From positions 1-64,000 of the forward strand of contig JALBYC010000002.1 in assembly GCA_023212645.1 (NCBI GenBank): a DNA stretch of 64,000 nt, written 5' to 3'. This document shows, one piece after another, positions 47,201 through 57,615 of the stretch (position 1 is the stretch's first letter; every line of letters starts with the position of its first letter). Position numbers and translations under genes: made by a program. A model generated the notes under the pieces. That model had not been told where the DNA came from. It worked only from the letters and a program-made list of their open reading frames with translations, and did not search any database. Origin of the DNA: Farysia itapuensis (Eukaryota; Basidiomycota; Ustilaginomycetes; Ustilaginales; Ustilaginaceae).

Positions 47201-50200
47201 CACTCTTACCGGCTTCATCGTTTTTCTTGCCGTTTTGACCTTCCGTCTTCTTCGTCCTCTTCAGTAGATCTCTGATGTACCGGACTGCGGTGGCGGTCAT
47301 GTGATGAGCGTATCCTCGTCGGAACCTGGAACTGTAGTAGTACTTGAGTAAAAGTGTTCGCGTATTGTTACTGTAAAATAATGTCGGGTCATGGGCGATG
47401 TAGCGATTGTCGAAGGTGCCGAGATCTCGATACAGGGACGTTAGATCCTGCTTGTCGATGCTGAAATTGCGGTCAATGGTCGAAGTTCTTGCTGGAATTG
47501 TTTTGCCCTCCCTTTCCGCTTTTTCGACAGCATCGGCATGTTCTTGAAGACGACCCAGACGCGCTATGAAGGATGCAAGAAGCTTTTCTCGGCTGTGCAA
47601 GTCCTGCAATTGAGTCTGTTGCAAATCGTCCTCGGCTTCTGGGTTTCTAGGAGGCGTTTGCGTACCTTCGGTAGGCTGGCTGCGTTCGGAATGAGAATTG
47701 AGAAGGTCGCCGATTTCCTCGCGGATGAAGTGGAGGCGCTCCTGGGCAAGTTTGCGCTGGACAGCATACGGCCCTTCGCTCTTCCCTACAATGCAGGAAT
47801 GCGTGGGCTCGTTGCCGAACTTGCTCTGCTCGAGTTTGCTAAGAAGCTCCTCGATTTCGTTGCCGCGTGTACTTCTTGACGTCGTGCTTGCCGAATCGCT
47901 CCCCTCGGCCTCTCGCTTCTTCTCTTCGTCTCGACGTTCTCGTCTCGACTCTATTTTCCGATAGTAGTGGAACTGTGGGCAGATCAGAGCTGGGAACATT
48001 CGGATCCTAGATTGTTCGGGTTTAACTGGCGGCAGACCTAGTTCGACAAAATCTTCCATGTCAACCCATTCGAGGTCAACGTCAGAAGATCCTTTTTCTT
48101 CTGCAAATAGATCGTCGAGGGCAGAGCCTCCGATCTCATCTTCATCTTGATCACCTTGTACGACTCCTTCGCGCGAAAATTGACCAGCAAGGGTTTTGAG
48201 ATCGATTTGCCTGCAATCAACTTCTGCCTCGTAGAAGGGCTTATGAAAGACGATGCGGGGCCCGCCGAGCTCGGGTCGATCTTTGATGGTCTCCTGTTGA
48301 CGCTGATGCATATCCAAAGCAAACGAGCCAAGCCTTGCTTTGACGCCGACATGGGTTCGAACGTCTCTGGACCAATCTTTCTTTGAGTGCTGCAAGTACT
48401 GATGAGTGATAAAGAGCGGCGCCAGATCCAACTTGTACTTGATTGTTCCAATGAAGCGCCCAAACTTGGGCGAGGGCGGAGGACTTTCTGGGAACAGACT
48501 ACCTGATCTGATGGGAAGACTCATAGCACTGTTGAACAGCCTCATCCAGGCCCAAAAGTGGGCCCAGGCAAAAGGAGTGAAGTAGAAGTTGTTTGCTACA
48601 TCGGTAGCACAGTCCGCACTACGATGACTTAGCAGTCCATTCTTGGGAGAGTATACCGATAGCGACAGGTGTAGATGGTGTGATCGCCAGCCCCGGAACG
48701 AGTCCGTCCGCTCCGACTCCGGTATTGAGTTGAAATGCTCGTGAGTCTTGGTGATGACTTTCCAATGAGGGATTCGCTCGAAATTGCGACATTCGCGATA
48801 GAAAGCCTCACCTTTGCACGGTGGCAGTCGCGAGCAGGTGTCGCTATAACATGTCCGCTCACCATGGAGACCTGCGCCCCATCGAACGCCGTTAGTCAAC
48901 TTGATGACGATCTTGGTATAAGACGCGTCTTTCATGTAACGACGAGCGCTAGAGCCCATGAGCGCCTCATGCGCTTTGCGTTCATGATCCTCGTGGTTGT
49001 GCTCGTGACCCGACGCACGACCCAAAACACCGGTGGCAGCTTGATCGGTGTAGTCGGCCAGATCAGGAACAGCGAGGATGTATTCATGACTGAGGATCTG
49101 GAAGAACTCATTTTCCGGATTGTCGTGCCCGATGCGGAGTTCGACATTGCCTTTCCACGACTTGACCCAACCAGCGCCTTCAACCTCGACGCGGTAAGGA
49201 TCGCGACTGCCCTTCAGATGGATATTGAAGCCTCCTTCGTCCTTGAACTTGATGGTGACGTTTCCATGTAATATGAGCGGAAGCTTGTCCCAGAATCCGA
49301 GTTTGGGTGATGGATCGTGAGGAGGCGGCGTGAGACCATCGATTACACGCACCACATCTTGGATTGCCGGTTGAAGGGACTGTCCCCAAACAAGTCGCGT
49401 TGGGTAGGGAGTTCTGATGCTTATTTCAGGAGCTCCGTACGTCTTGACAGACATCGCAACCTTCGGAATGACGATCCCGTACTCGATAGCATCGGGATGG
49501 CCAGTTGCTGCGGGTACGACGACGGCAGGGACATGTCGGATTGATTCTGGACCGCCTAGTTGTTCCGCAATCACGACATCACCATCAAAGTGCCAAGCCT
49601 TAGAAGTTTTGTCCTTGTGGTGTGTCGGAGGTACATGAAGCAGCGGCATGGGATAGTCTCTCAAAGTTATTCGCCATTCTTCCATTTCCCACTTCATGTG
49701 CATTGGCACGAGCAAGGAAAAAGGCGTGTCCTTGGGAATGCCTGCACCCTTCTCGTGTATAAAGTCTCTGAGCTTTTCAGCGGGAAACGAAGGTTGCGTC
49801 ACCTTCAGCGAGAGCTGATACATGATTGAGCGGAAGAGTGGAGCTGCCTTGCCGATCGGTGTCACCTTGATCGGTAAGTCCTCCGACGGCTTGGACATCA
49901 GAAAGCGTCCGTAAATGTTCTTGAGCACTGACTCTTGTCGACGAGTCTGCTCTGACTGCGCATTGTTGTAGCGTCGGAACCAACTAGATGAGTTATAGGC
50001 ATCGAGAGCAGCTCGAGCTTCTGCAATGCTGACTTCGCTGCGCGAATTCGTGTAACGCGAATCATCTGAAGTCGTACTGGCGTCATCGTCTTCATCGGAT
50101 GACGACTCAAGACTAGAATCGGAACCACCCGATTGGAAGGAGGCAGTGCTTCGGCGTGAGTAGTCGTTCAAAAGCACGGCCTCAGCTTTAGCGCGGAAGG

Positions 50201-53200
50201 CAGCCTCGCGTTCTTCGCGAGCAATGTTCTCTGCCATTCCCGCTCGCCAAATGATGTTCAGCCGAGTCTCAAATGGGTCGTCTTGAGCTTCCAGTGTTAG
50301 AACACGGATGTTAATGCTGATGTCAGGAAGGTGTTTTGGATCTTCGCCTGTTGGCGCAATAATAGATCCTTCGTCATCAGAGAGGAACTGATGCACAAGC
50401 TGTTTTGTGGCTTTGAATGCAACAGAAGTATTGTCGATGATTGGGTTGACAGCGTAGCCGTAAGGGACACGGATCAGTGCACCATCTCCGTTTACCTCGA
50501 TTCGCAAGTTCTCTCCGGGAGCTTTTGGCAAAATAGTTATCTTCCAGTCCCGCAGTCGCACTGCTTCTTCCCATAAGTCCTGCACACGCTGTTTGGGACT
50601 TTCGACCGCACCCATGATTGTCTCGAAGTAGACCGAGAGCCCATGCGTCGCATCTTGCCGTACCTCAAGTCTTCTGGCGCGAATGAAAAGATGCACGGAC
50701 TTGGGCAGCGTGACTGATATATGAACGTCCTTAACGTCGAATCGACAGCCGATGTCTGGGAGTGACAGCTTGTCCTTCGGCGACGCTTGCGAGCTCGTGG
50801 GTGTTTTACGGGAAAGTTTGGAAGCAAGCCTCTTCAGACTCGATACCGTAAGAAGCAAACAGTATGTGTGAAGGAGATCGATCTTGAATGCGAGCAAATT
50901 CATGTCTTCCGTCGTGATCATTACTTCTCGGTCTGTTGCACCGAACCCGGTTTTTTTCGTAGCGCTCGGAGGTCGTACAGCTGCCTTAATTGCGGCAACC
51001 GGCATAAAAACGATAAAGTTGCTACGGTCTTGTTGCTTGAATCTCGGTCTGTGCTGGGAAGCCTTGTGGACGCGGTCGGAGTTTGGTTTGAATTGCCACA
51101 AGTTGTCTGAAAGTAATGAAGTGGCTCGCTCCTCGACGACTTTGGCGGGGCTCTCAGTGTCATGATTTTCAGTGGGCGGGTGTACTCCTTGCATTCCTTC
51201 TTGCGCTTGCTGCTTGCTCGCTTGTACTGCATCGAGGATCGGGAAGATGCCCGCATCGCGAAAAGCAACCCGAGCAAGTGCTGCCCTTCCATGTCTGGTT
51301 GCCAGGGACACAGCTTGGAGCTGAATGTCTTCGGGTAACTCGAGTGCACTTCTAGAGCCCCAGTTGACTTTATGCGCCAAAACGTTGCTCTTTGTCTCTG
51401 TCACAGCTGTGTATTCGAGAATTGTGCGAGAGCATTCCAATCCAATACCGCGAGCAATTTTGTCGTTGATTCGCTCGTCGAAGTCCCCTAAATGAACGAT
51501 TGTACGGCCGATAGAGACGTAGATGCTCAAACCGCCAGGCAGGCGCTGGATCAGGGGCGCTGGCTCTGGCAACGGTGTTTCCGCGGAGGTTGTGGAATCT
51601 GTGTATTTGTCCATTTGCGGTGAACCTTGCCTGGTGTGTGAGCCCTTAGGCAAATTGTGCACATCTTGTCTTCCAAAGGTCGTGGCCAGACTAGAGCAAG
51701 TCTCCAGGACGCATGGATGCCAGAATTCGATATCAACGTCCTCAACGCTCGAGCGAAACTCGGCCACAGCGTCTCCAGCGGACAAGCATGGAATCTCGGT
51801 ACGTCTTCCAGGTCCAACGAGCTCGGCTCGGCCCGGAATCCGCCCAGACCCTGCAACTTCAAAGGTGTGCAGAGCCAAGAGATGATACTGTGTATCAGAT
51901 GGCTTGAGGAAGTCTCGAGAGGGCTGACGCGAGGAAGCATTGCTTGACGATGCTTGCGATTTAGCAGTTGTGATGTAGGCTTCAACGGCCTCAACTCGCA
52001 AGGATGTTTCGAATTGGTACCGCAGGCTGAAGCGGGTCTCGGCTGCCATGGAGGAGCGGCGTGCATAACTTGGTAAACGCAGTTTGTTGGACTTGGTTGT
52101 CGTGTCACGCAGTGTGCTTTGTCGACTCAAACCCGGCCTTTGCTGATGCGACTGCTGCTGTTGCTGCTGTTGCTCTTGAAGTTCCAGCATGCGACTGAGT
52201 GTCTCTTCCATGGAAAGATTTTCTTCAGCGAAGCGCTCAACACTGAAATCTGGGTCCGTTGGTGTATCTGTTTGCTCTGCAAGTTGCAAATCAATGATCG
52301 CGCGCTTTGACGACCCTTTGTTTGAGTTGGCTGACTCAGTCCCGTTGCTCGCAGGCTCTTTTGCTGGGTTTGCAACTAGCGAGGCGCCGTTCAGAGGCCA
52401 TTCTAGCTCGTCGTTGCGTAGAGCTTTGTAGGCAATGCGCTTTTCGGCAACGGGTCTTTTGACATACTCGTCATAGTACTCTGCGCCAAAGTTGAAGTCA
52501 ATATTGGGCAACGCTACATTTAGCAAGCGCCGTTCATCCCCAGAGCTAGCGTCGAGTTGCAGGGATGTCCTTCGAATGGTCAGACCAGCAGCGATTCGAG
52601 GAACGTTTCGCAACTTTTCTAGCTCTGTCTTTGGCCTTTCTGATTCGTCAATGTTGAGACGCTTTTGAACGATACTTCTGCCAGCTTTAAAGTCATCTAC
52701 AAGCCCGAGAAGAGCAGCAATTTCCGGAAGCGAGCCTTCTGACTTGAGTTCCGCAAGCGACGTCTCTGTAAGAAGGACGTGCTCGTTCGGATCGGTAGCG
52801 AAGAGCAGGCGGGAGTGATTTGTGGTTTTCGACGGCATTGCGTACAAGCCGAAGGGGGTCCAAGTCGACCTGATGCCAGTGGAGAGATCACCCAGGAAGA
52901 GGAGGTGTGACTCTTTGTGTCTTCCCTGCAATTGACAGTGAACGTCGAAACTTGCTACGTCCAGATCTACCTGGAATGTGCGACGATGCTCAATCGTCAT
53001 TTGCTTTCGAGCAGCTGAAGTCCGAGTATTGGCAGATCTGTCGAAGTTTGTAGCAGTTCTATCGGATGGCAGGATTCCGCAAGTTCCAATCCAGTGACGA
53101 TGTAGATCATCAGAAGGGTTGCTGGTCTTCATGTCGAGACTAAAGCCCGTCATAGACACTTTCAAAACCAATGAAGGGTTCTGAGACGAATGTGCGTGGT

Positions 53201-55109
53201 TGGCATTTGTGTCCGCCAAAGCAAGAATAGCGGATGACGAGGTTTCGACATGCAATGAGGGGATCGCTACCGAGACGGAAGAGAGTACGCCAAGTATCTT
53301 CGGTGCCACGGAAGGGTGCTGTTTGACTAGATGCTTGGACAGCATGGATCTCTCTTCCGTATTGTCAGGATCTTTTGGAGCCCATCCTAGCCGACGAGCT
53401 TTACGCTCCTCAACCACTTTGAGCACCCGGAGCACAGCGTCAAGACCGACGTTGATGTTACCCAGGGCAACACTTGCATCCAGGGTTTCATCGCCACCGA
53501 GCGCAAAGTCGGATCCAAGCAGAAGACCAGCGGACAGCTGCGCAACTTTTGGGATGTTCAGTAGTCTAGCCGAAGAGGGTATGTCGGTGAGATGGCGCGA
53601 CGCAACATTGGAGTTGATGTACTTGCGTGCCCAGCCAGTCTCGGAACTGAAATCGGAGCTGGTCAAAGGTTCCAAGGCCCAGTCTGCCCATCGATCGGTG
53701 AAACCGCGTAAGGTCATGGATGACATCTTTCGTAGCCTCGATGTGCTCGTACTGCGTTTGAGTCTTGGTGTGGAATAGCCGTCGGACCAATCCGTGCTTT
53801 CGTCCAGAATGGACACGTCGGCGCTTTCATCAGCGCCATTGGACTGCTCAGGAGCCGTGGCGAGTCGCCGTGAAGACGTACGTGACTTGGGACTGAAAGA
53901 CCGACCGGTGTCGGCTAAACTTGTGAAACGGCTGTGAGCTCTTCCCTTGTCAAGGTACAGACGTTCGGGGAATTGAGCTTCAAAGACCAGAATGGACTCA
54001 AGGCGGAGGTGTACGGAAACTTTGCTGGGTGACATACCAGCGGCCAGGTAGGAAACAGCGCCACGAGCGCCAAAGCCCGCTCTTGCGGGCATAGAACGAA
54101 GTGCCTGAACATACTGACTCCAAGTGGGAACTATAGACGTCCGCTCTGAGCTAAGTTTTCCAGTGTCTTGGGCTGGAGAAGCTGGAGACATGGTGAAGGT
54201 GACGCCAGCACGTCCAATCCGCGTGACGGCTTCTGCTTCCTGAACGTAGATCTCCATCCGGTCGACTTCGATGGATATCAAGGAAGTCAGCATCGGTAAA
54301 CTCGACGTGAGAACGAAGAGTGCTGCGCGAAAGACTCGCAGAGCAAAGCTGCGGACGGTGGGCAGGGCAGAGCATTGGAACCAGCTCATGCATCCACGAG
54401 CCGCGCACAGTGACAAGAAGCCGGCACGATGAACGGCGGTAGGAAGACCTGCACTGGAGTCCGACGAGGCAAGGCCTCCCCCTCTTTGACTTGTATCTTG
54501 GTTCGGGCTCGAGGTCTGGAAGATGGAGTGTGGAGCTTCAGAGGCAGGAGACATGGGTGGGCTGCTCATCAATCGTTGTAGTCGCTCCTCCTCCTCTTGT
54601 TCGAGCTTTTGCTGTGGGCTGAGATGCACTTGTTCCTGCTGCACACTGGGCTTGCTATCATTGGCGGAAACATCCTCGCTTGGTGGGTCTGATCGAGGCA
54701 GACGGATGCCGACACCTTGTACATGAATTGTGACGACGGCTCTGCGACGCTTGAGCGTGCCAGACTCGGCATGAGGGTTTTGGTAAGGCTGGAGGGAGGG
54801 AAGATGCCAAGAAGCGTAGATGTGCTGTACTCGTAGCTCAAACTGGTGATCCCGGCCTGATGCTGAGAAAGCGGCCGAGTCGTTGTGAAAGCCTTTGGAC
54901 CTGTACTCGAGGCCTCGAATGCCTCGTAATCCCAGTCTGTGAATTCGCAGCTTACCGCGGAGAAAGATCTGCGGCAAGCGTGGTAGAACAGAGCGGAAGA
55001 AGAGCAAGATGGCCAATGAGCCTAGGAGTATGCCCACAGCAACGCTCCACGCCGAGGTATGACGGGGTGTCACGGCTGACATTGTGGACTGAGGATCCTG
55101 AGAATTCAT
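44265..55109 (-). CDS. FMP27: Bridge-like lipid-transfer protein Fmp27 (Hob/SABRE/Hobbit family)
   Basis: A 3614-residue protein in a single 10.8-kb ORF. Fmp27/Hob proteins are rod-like lipid channels at ER-plasma membrane contacts. An N-terminal membrane anchor (about residues 18-40, VAVGILLGSLAILLFF) precedes a chain of beta-rich repeats. The family-defining GFWDK motif is at 1938-1942, followed by LPLILHGNVTIKFKDEGGF and the KSWKGNVELRIG block. The C-terminal part has HPVKIQLEMLLGRKIMDYIF, as in SABRE and Hobbit. Disordered Ser/Arg-rich sequence ends the protein, and a poly-Gln tract lies near residue 980. The second Met (MSAVTPRH, 9 residues in) is an equally good start. Yeast Fmp27 has 2628 residues, so this is a longer version. 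Confidence 0.95.
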   Translation of the reverse strand: MNSQDPQSTMSAVTPRHTSAWSVAVGILLGSLAILLFFRSVLPRLPQIFLRGKLRIHRLGLRGIRGLEYRSKGFHNDSAAFSASGRDHQFELRVQHIYASWHLPSLQPYQNPHAESGTLKRRRAVVTIHVQGVGIRLPRSDPPSEDVSANDSKPSVQQEQVHLSPQQKLEQEEEERLQRLMSSPPMSPASEAPHSIFQTSSPNQDTSQRGGGLASSDSSAGLPTAVHRAGFLSLCAARGCMSWFQCSALPTVRSFALRVFRAALFVLTSSLPMLTSLISIEVDRMEIYVQEAEAVTRIGRAGVTFTMSPASPAQDTGKLSSERTSIVPTWSQYVQALRSMPARAGFGARGAVSYLAAGMSPSKVSVHLRLESILVFEAQFPERLYLDKGRAHSRFTSLADTGRSFSPKSRTSSRRLATAPEQSNGADESADVSILDESTDWSDGYSTPRLKRSTSTSRLRKMSSMTLRGFTDRWADWALEPLTSSDFSSETGWARKYINSNVASRHLTDIPSSARLLNIPKVAQLSAGLLLGSDFALGGDETLDASVALGNINVGLDAVLRVLKVVEERKARRLGWAPKDPDNTEERSMLSKHLVKQHPSVAPKILGVLSSVSVAIPSLHVETSSSAILALADTNANHAHSSQNPSLVLKVSMTGFSLDMKTSNPSDDLHRHWIGTCGILPSDRTATNFDRSANTRTSAARKQMTIEHRRTFQVDLDVASFDVHCQLQGRHKESHLLFLGDLSTGIRSTWTPFGLYAMPSKTTNHSRLLFATDPNEHVLLTETSLAELKSEGSLPEIAALLGLVDDFKAGRSIVQKRLNIDESERPKTELEKLRNVPRIAAGLTIRRTSLQLDASSGDERRLLNVALPNIDFNFGAEYYDEYVKRPVAEKRIAYKALRNDELEWPLNGASLVANPAKEPASNGTESANSNKGSSKRAIIDLQLAEQTDTPTDPDFSVERFAEENLSMEETLSRMLELQEQQQQQQQSHQQRPGLSRQSTLRDTTTKSNKLRLPSYARRSSMAAETRFSLRYQFETSLRVEAVEAYITTAKSQASSSNASSRQPSRDFLKPSDTQYHLLALHTFEVAGSGRIPGRAELVGPGRRTEIPCLSAGDAVAEFRSSVEDVDIEFWHPCVLETCSSLATTFGRQDVHNLPKGSHTRQGSPQMDKYTDSTTSAETPLPEPAPLIQRLPGGLSIYVSIGRTIVHLGDFDERINDKIARGIGLECSRTILEYTAVTETKSNVLAHKVNWGSRSALELPEDIQLQAVSLATRHGRAALARVAFRDAGIFPILDAVQASKQQAQEGMQGVHPPTENHDTESPAKVVEERATSLLSDNLWQFKPNSDRVHKASQHRPRFKQQDRSNFIVFMPVAAIKAAVRPPSATKKTGFGATDREVMITTEDMNLLAFKIDLLHTYCLLLTVSSLKRLASKLSRKTPTSSQASPKDKLSLPDIGCRFDVKDVHISVTLPKSVHLFIRARRLEVRQDATHGLSVYFETIMGAVESPKQRVQDLWEEAVRLRDWKITILPKAPGENLRIEVNGDGALIRVPYGYAVNPIIDNTSVAFKATKQLVHQFLSDDEGSIIAPTGEDPKHLPDISINIRVLTLEAQDDPFETRLNIIWRAGMAENIAREEREAAFRAKAEAVLLNDYSRRSTASFQSGGSDSSLESSSDEDDDASTTSDDSRYTNSRSEVSIAEARAALDAYNSSSWFRRYNNAQSEQTRRQESVLKNIYGRFLMSKPSEDLPIKVTPIGKAAPLFRSIMYQLSLKVTQPSFPAEKLRDFIHEKGAGIPKDTPFSLLVPMHMKWEMEEWRITLRDYPMPLLHVPPTHHKDKTSKAWHFDGDVVIAEQLGGPESIRHVPAVVVPAATGHPDAIEYGIVIPKVAMSVKTYGAPEISIRTPYPTRLVWGQSLQPAIQDVVRVIDGLTPPPHDPSPKLGFWDKLPLILHGNVTIKFKDEGGFNIHLKGSRDPYRVEVEGAGWVKSWKGNVELRIGHDNPENEFFQILSHEYILAVPDLADYTDQAATGVLGRASGHEHNHEDHERKAHEALMGSSARRYMKDASYTKIVIKLTNGVRWGAGLHGERTCYSDTCSRLPPCKGEAFYRECRNFERIPHWKVITKTHEHFNSIPESERTDSFRGWRSHHLHLSLSVYSPKNGLLSHRSADCATDVANNFYFTPFAWAHFWAWMRLFNSAMSLPIRSGSLFPESPPPSPKFGRFIGTIKYKLDLAPLFITHQYLQHSKKDWSRDVRTHVGVKARLGSFALDMHQRQQETIKDRPELGGPRIVFHKPFYEAEVDCRQIDLKTLAGQFSREGVVQGDQDEDEIGGSALDDLFAEEKGSSDVDLEWVDMEDFVELGLPPVKPEQSRIRMFPALICPQFHYYRKIESRRERRDEEKKREAEGSDSASTTSRSTRGNEIEELLSKLEQSKFGNEPTHSCIVGKSEGPYAVQRKLAQERLHFIREEIGDLLNSHSERSQPTEGTQTPPRNPEAEDDLQQTQLQDLHSREKLLASFIARLGRLQEHADAVEKAEREGKTIPARTSTIDRNFSIDKQDLTSLYRDLGTFDNRYIAHDPTLFYSNNTRTLLLKYYYSSRFRRGYAHHMTATAVRYIRDLLKRTKKTEGQNGKKNDEAGKSGKASKTPNSEGGAEGMLQELLEDTVKHLEMNGEGDDAASQANVIPRDTIKTMNSEVRATDGISDEFTVKKSNVCLLIKPQIVLKSDLDDKSTVIISAQRTRLQNYTVQDESCAEDSVNAIVLRRNFFALDGLQCFHPNAKCRFLKNAQRRYGFVFLPIETMVDLHGHTHDFDRIVPHTDASVYYDKFNKLRLSDSSRSVATFGDDGKPVHDHLHHHMDMIQLMCPRFSVSANSEQFAALYNVVTDLVLYRDPAHRNHAKRLEEMMFSYDFTDVSGLADVVSALQVRIREASSLGRQYYEVALKLNEKGRAEFTKIKGEILDLVEELNLIMDAITTSQDSQGGADREKKSALRFMTQAQDIGWNMMGDTAGQLLAKLAVKGVSFSWLNKADNSAANTLSITDLQALNVHPEAVFAEIISKHLRAPDHPMSKEGRFLDAMWSVLAPVGGISIIDQFEFHLHPVKIQLEMLLGRKIMDYIFGTKRQRQKQEEEQKRIDHEERKKEASPVKKKSPFARLLGNRKSQSASASDRESDRGNSVDLSRDSKDNTGSARPSSEVPRDDESDASALRKSKTLRASSSRTSLARSERPSSRNGLDESDEDHIGDQYAIAQRNAAEMRSRASSFRTFVYVKISDTIFCLSYKGEKQRSITDMYDLVFRTPNVEYHNSTFGYIDLADNFKRDVIKAAWNQKSTLLKDIITHRPNKKRYAIESIKAIRQVNKMRDASAPVEISVEPPTPSHGGDGDDDSLLESPVSGLSIDDEDEQHDSDEDSSTDTGSILNGHGDSSTVQKTNQEETQSNRLSRSWTRRRSSSREPAENNLQSPRTSSQANARSASATPDYDDPTPHQEQSSPGFNLFSGSPSSEKTPHAERQEKTESGLSSLLHPLSHKSSAGGGSGETRRTSLSSRSQSPSPAAFKLNKLLPKSLRSRSVSATSGTNQPNNTPASMTATGSGGPMSRSSSAELESSGTDRGGNDSDQS

Positions 55110-55638
55110 TGCGGCGACGTAGCGCGACTTGGCTTAGCAAAGCGGTCTATTGCAGAAGAACGTTCAAAGAGACATTGCCTGAAGCATTCTGCTCATAGAT
55201 ATGACCACGGCCTGAAGTGTGTCAAGAGTCAATGTAGGAGCGGTGCGGTGAGAAGCCAGGATTGGCCAAAGCATGACACGAATTTCAGAGACCCTGTCTG
55301 AGCTTTGGTGACGCGCCCGATTACGCACTTTACGCCGTACGATGGCCGCGGAGACCTCAGAAGCACATTCCAACATTCTGGCCCAGCAAGAAGCAAAAGT
55401 CTGACGCAGATTACATTGCGCGTAAGTCGGCAAGCACAACGAGAGTACTCAGCTCCATTAAGACAGTCACATCTGGGAGTCGCTCTGAGAATCATTGAAG
55501 CTTAACGCGCTAGTGACGATGATCTGAGTACCAGTTTCAAACGGACATTTTGGCTTACACGCCAAAACTCCACTTGGCTTCGGAATCGCACTTCCCGTCC
55601 TGTCACACACTTTACATTGTCACCTGGGGTACCTCGCA
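55110..55638. promoter_or_regulatory. Divergent promoter region FMP27 / trimethyllysine dioxygenase
   Basis: 529 bp between two divergent starts. Only short contradictory ORFs; no repeat or RNA gene seen. Confidence 0.5.
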
Positions 55639-57370
55639 ATGCATCGCATGCTTCCGATACTGCGAGCAAGTGCTGTTTCGGCTCGTCCGAAGCGAATCGG
55701 TGGGAATTGCTTCCATCTGTCACGACCGACTGTTCTTTTGCGGGCGAGCGTTGCTTCAATTCACTCGACCTCACGGATCAACTTCAATGGGTCACGCTCC
55801 AGGTTGCTCGAAGCCGCTGCGGCCTCTGTGTCAAGCAAGCCGTCTGCATCAGCTGCAGGACCTTCCGAAACTACCAGTGCACCTTCACCTCGTGTTGCTA
55901 CCGATGTGCAGAGCAAATCGGTCTACGTAACCTGGTCCAGTGGTATCACAAGCAAATATCACAACATTTGGCTCCGAGATCACTGTCGTTGCCCACACTG
56001 CTACCATCCCAGCACAAAGCAGCGGCTACTCAACACCTTTGAGATTGCTCCCGACATGCAGCCGACCTCTGTCGAAAGCACTACCGAGGGCCTTCTCGTC
56101 CATTGGCCCCTGCTCCCATCGGAACTCGCTCAGACCAGCGACAAGCCAGCGCCGTCGGCTTCTGCAGCTTCAACGCCGGACGCGGCCGCAGGTGCATCCA
56201 CTTCAGACGGCTCCTCATCTTCCACAACACACACACATCCCTCTCTCTTCCCATGGCGCTGGCTTATGAACAATTCTTACTCTCCCCTCTTGTCGGAATC
56301 TGGCTCCGTGGCTAGCGAAGATCCAGGCGTCAAGTCCATCGAGAAGGTGCTCTGGGGCAAAGGCATTGGATCAGCTCCACCCACTGTCAAATACGAAGAA
56401 GTAATGCAGTCAGACGAAGGCGTCCTCAAGTGGCTCACCAAAGTCGTAAGTCTCAAAGTCAGCCCGCTTGCCACTGATCCCGCATACTGACCCAGATTTT
56501 TGTTTCCAGGCTCAATATGGGTTTGCATTTGTGACTGGAGTGCCACCGACACCCACCGATACCGAAGCACTCATCCGGAGGATCGCCTTTATACGCGAAA
56601 CACACTACGGTGGCTTCTGGGACTTTACGTCTGATCTAGCACACGGCGACACTGCCTATACAGATCTGGCGCTTCAGGCCCACACTGATACGACTTATTT
56701 CACCGATCCTGCAGGCTTGCAAATGTTTCATCTCTTAAGCCATACGGCGTCCAAATCACCAGGTGCTTCTGCGTCCTCTTCGTCCTCTTCATCAACAACG
56801 TCATCAGGCAACAGTTCAAAAACTTCATCAACCTCGGCAAGTGCGCGCGGTCCAAGCGGCGGAGAGTCCCTCTTGGTGGACGGCTTCCTGGCGGCGGCTG
56901 TGTTGAAGGACGTCCATCCTGAAGCTTACGACACGCTGAGTCGGGTCAAGATCCGCACCCATTCTGCAGGCGATGAGAGTATCATGATCCGACCGCTGTA
57001 CGATGGCGGATACCCAATCTTGCAGCACGATGATGCGACGGGCGAGCTGGTGCTTGTGCGGTACAACAACGACGATCGATCTGTGCTACGCGTCGACGCC
57101 GACGAAGTCGAGCCCTTCTACTCAGCCTTACGCAAATGGAACGAAATCCTTACCAATCCCGAGGGCGAGTACTGGGTCCAACTCAAACCAGGCTCAGCCA
57201 TGATCTTCGACAACCACCGCGTCCTACACGGCCGCTCCGCCTTTGTCGGAAATCGCAGGCTCTGCGGCGCCTACATCAACCGCGACGACTACCGCAGTAG
57301 ACTCTCCGTCCTCTCTGCCCAATTCTCTCACCAACGCGACAGCAGAGGCGTCTGGGACGACGGTATCTGA
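55639..57370 (+). CDS. Trimethyllysine dioxygenase (carnitine biosynthesis)
   Basis: Fe(II)/2-oxoglutarate oxygenase that hydroxylates N6-trimethyllysine, the first step of carnitine synthesis. Exons are 55639-56445 and 56510-57370 (64-nt phase-0 intron), giving 555 residues. The N-terminus is basic and mitochondrial-like. The zinc-binding N-domain shows WLRDHCRCPHCYHPSTKQR. The catalytic domain has IRETHYGGFWDFTSDLAHGDTAY, the iron ligands His327 and Asp329 (HTDTTYF) and His509 (NHRVLHGR), and VRYNNDDRS. The SD-GDTAYT and LLVDGF spacing fits trimethyllysine dioxygenase better than gamma-butyrobetaine dioxygenase. A Ser-rich insert of about 38 residues (348-386) interrupts the catalytic domain, and the linker near residues 165-200 is low-complexity, which explains the length beyond ~420. 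Confidence 0.93.
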
Positions 57371-57615
57371 CACACTTAGCATGCATGACCAGTAGCATAT
57401 AGCCAGATGGGATTTCATACGGAAATAGTATACAAAACTAGCGGGTGACATGGAGGGATAAACAACAGAGCGACCGGGGAAACGTGCGATAAGGAGCTGA
57501 CAGACAAATACAAGCGACAGAAGCAAGCACGGATGCGAGACCAAAAGGGAGGGAGGAGTAAAGGCGCTCTGACAAGGCGAGATGCCAGACGGCAAATGAA
57601 CGGCTATGAAGAGTC

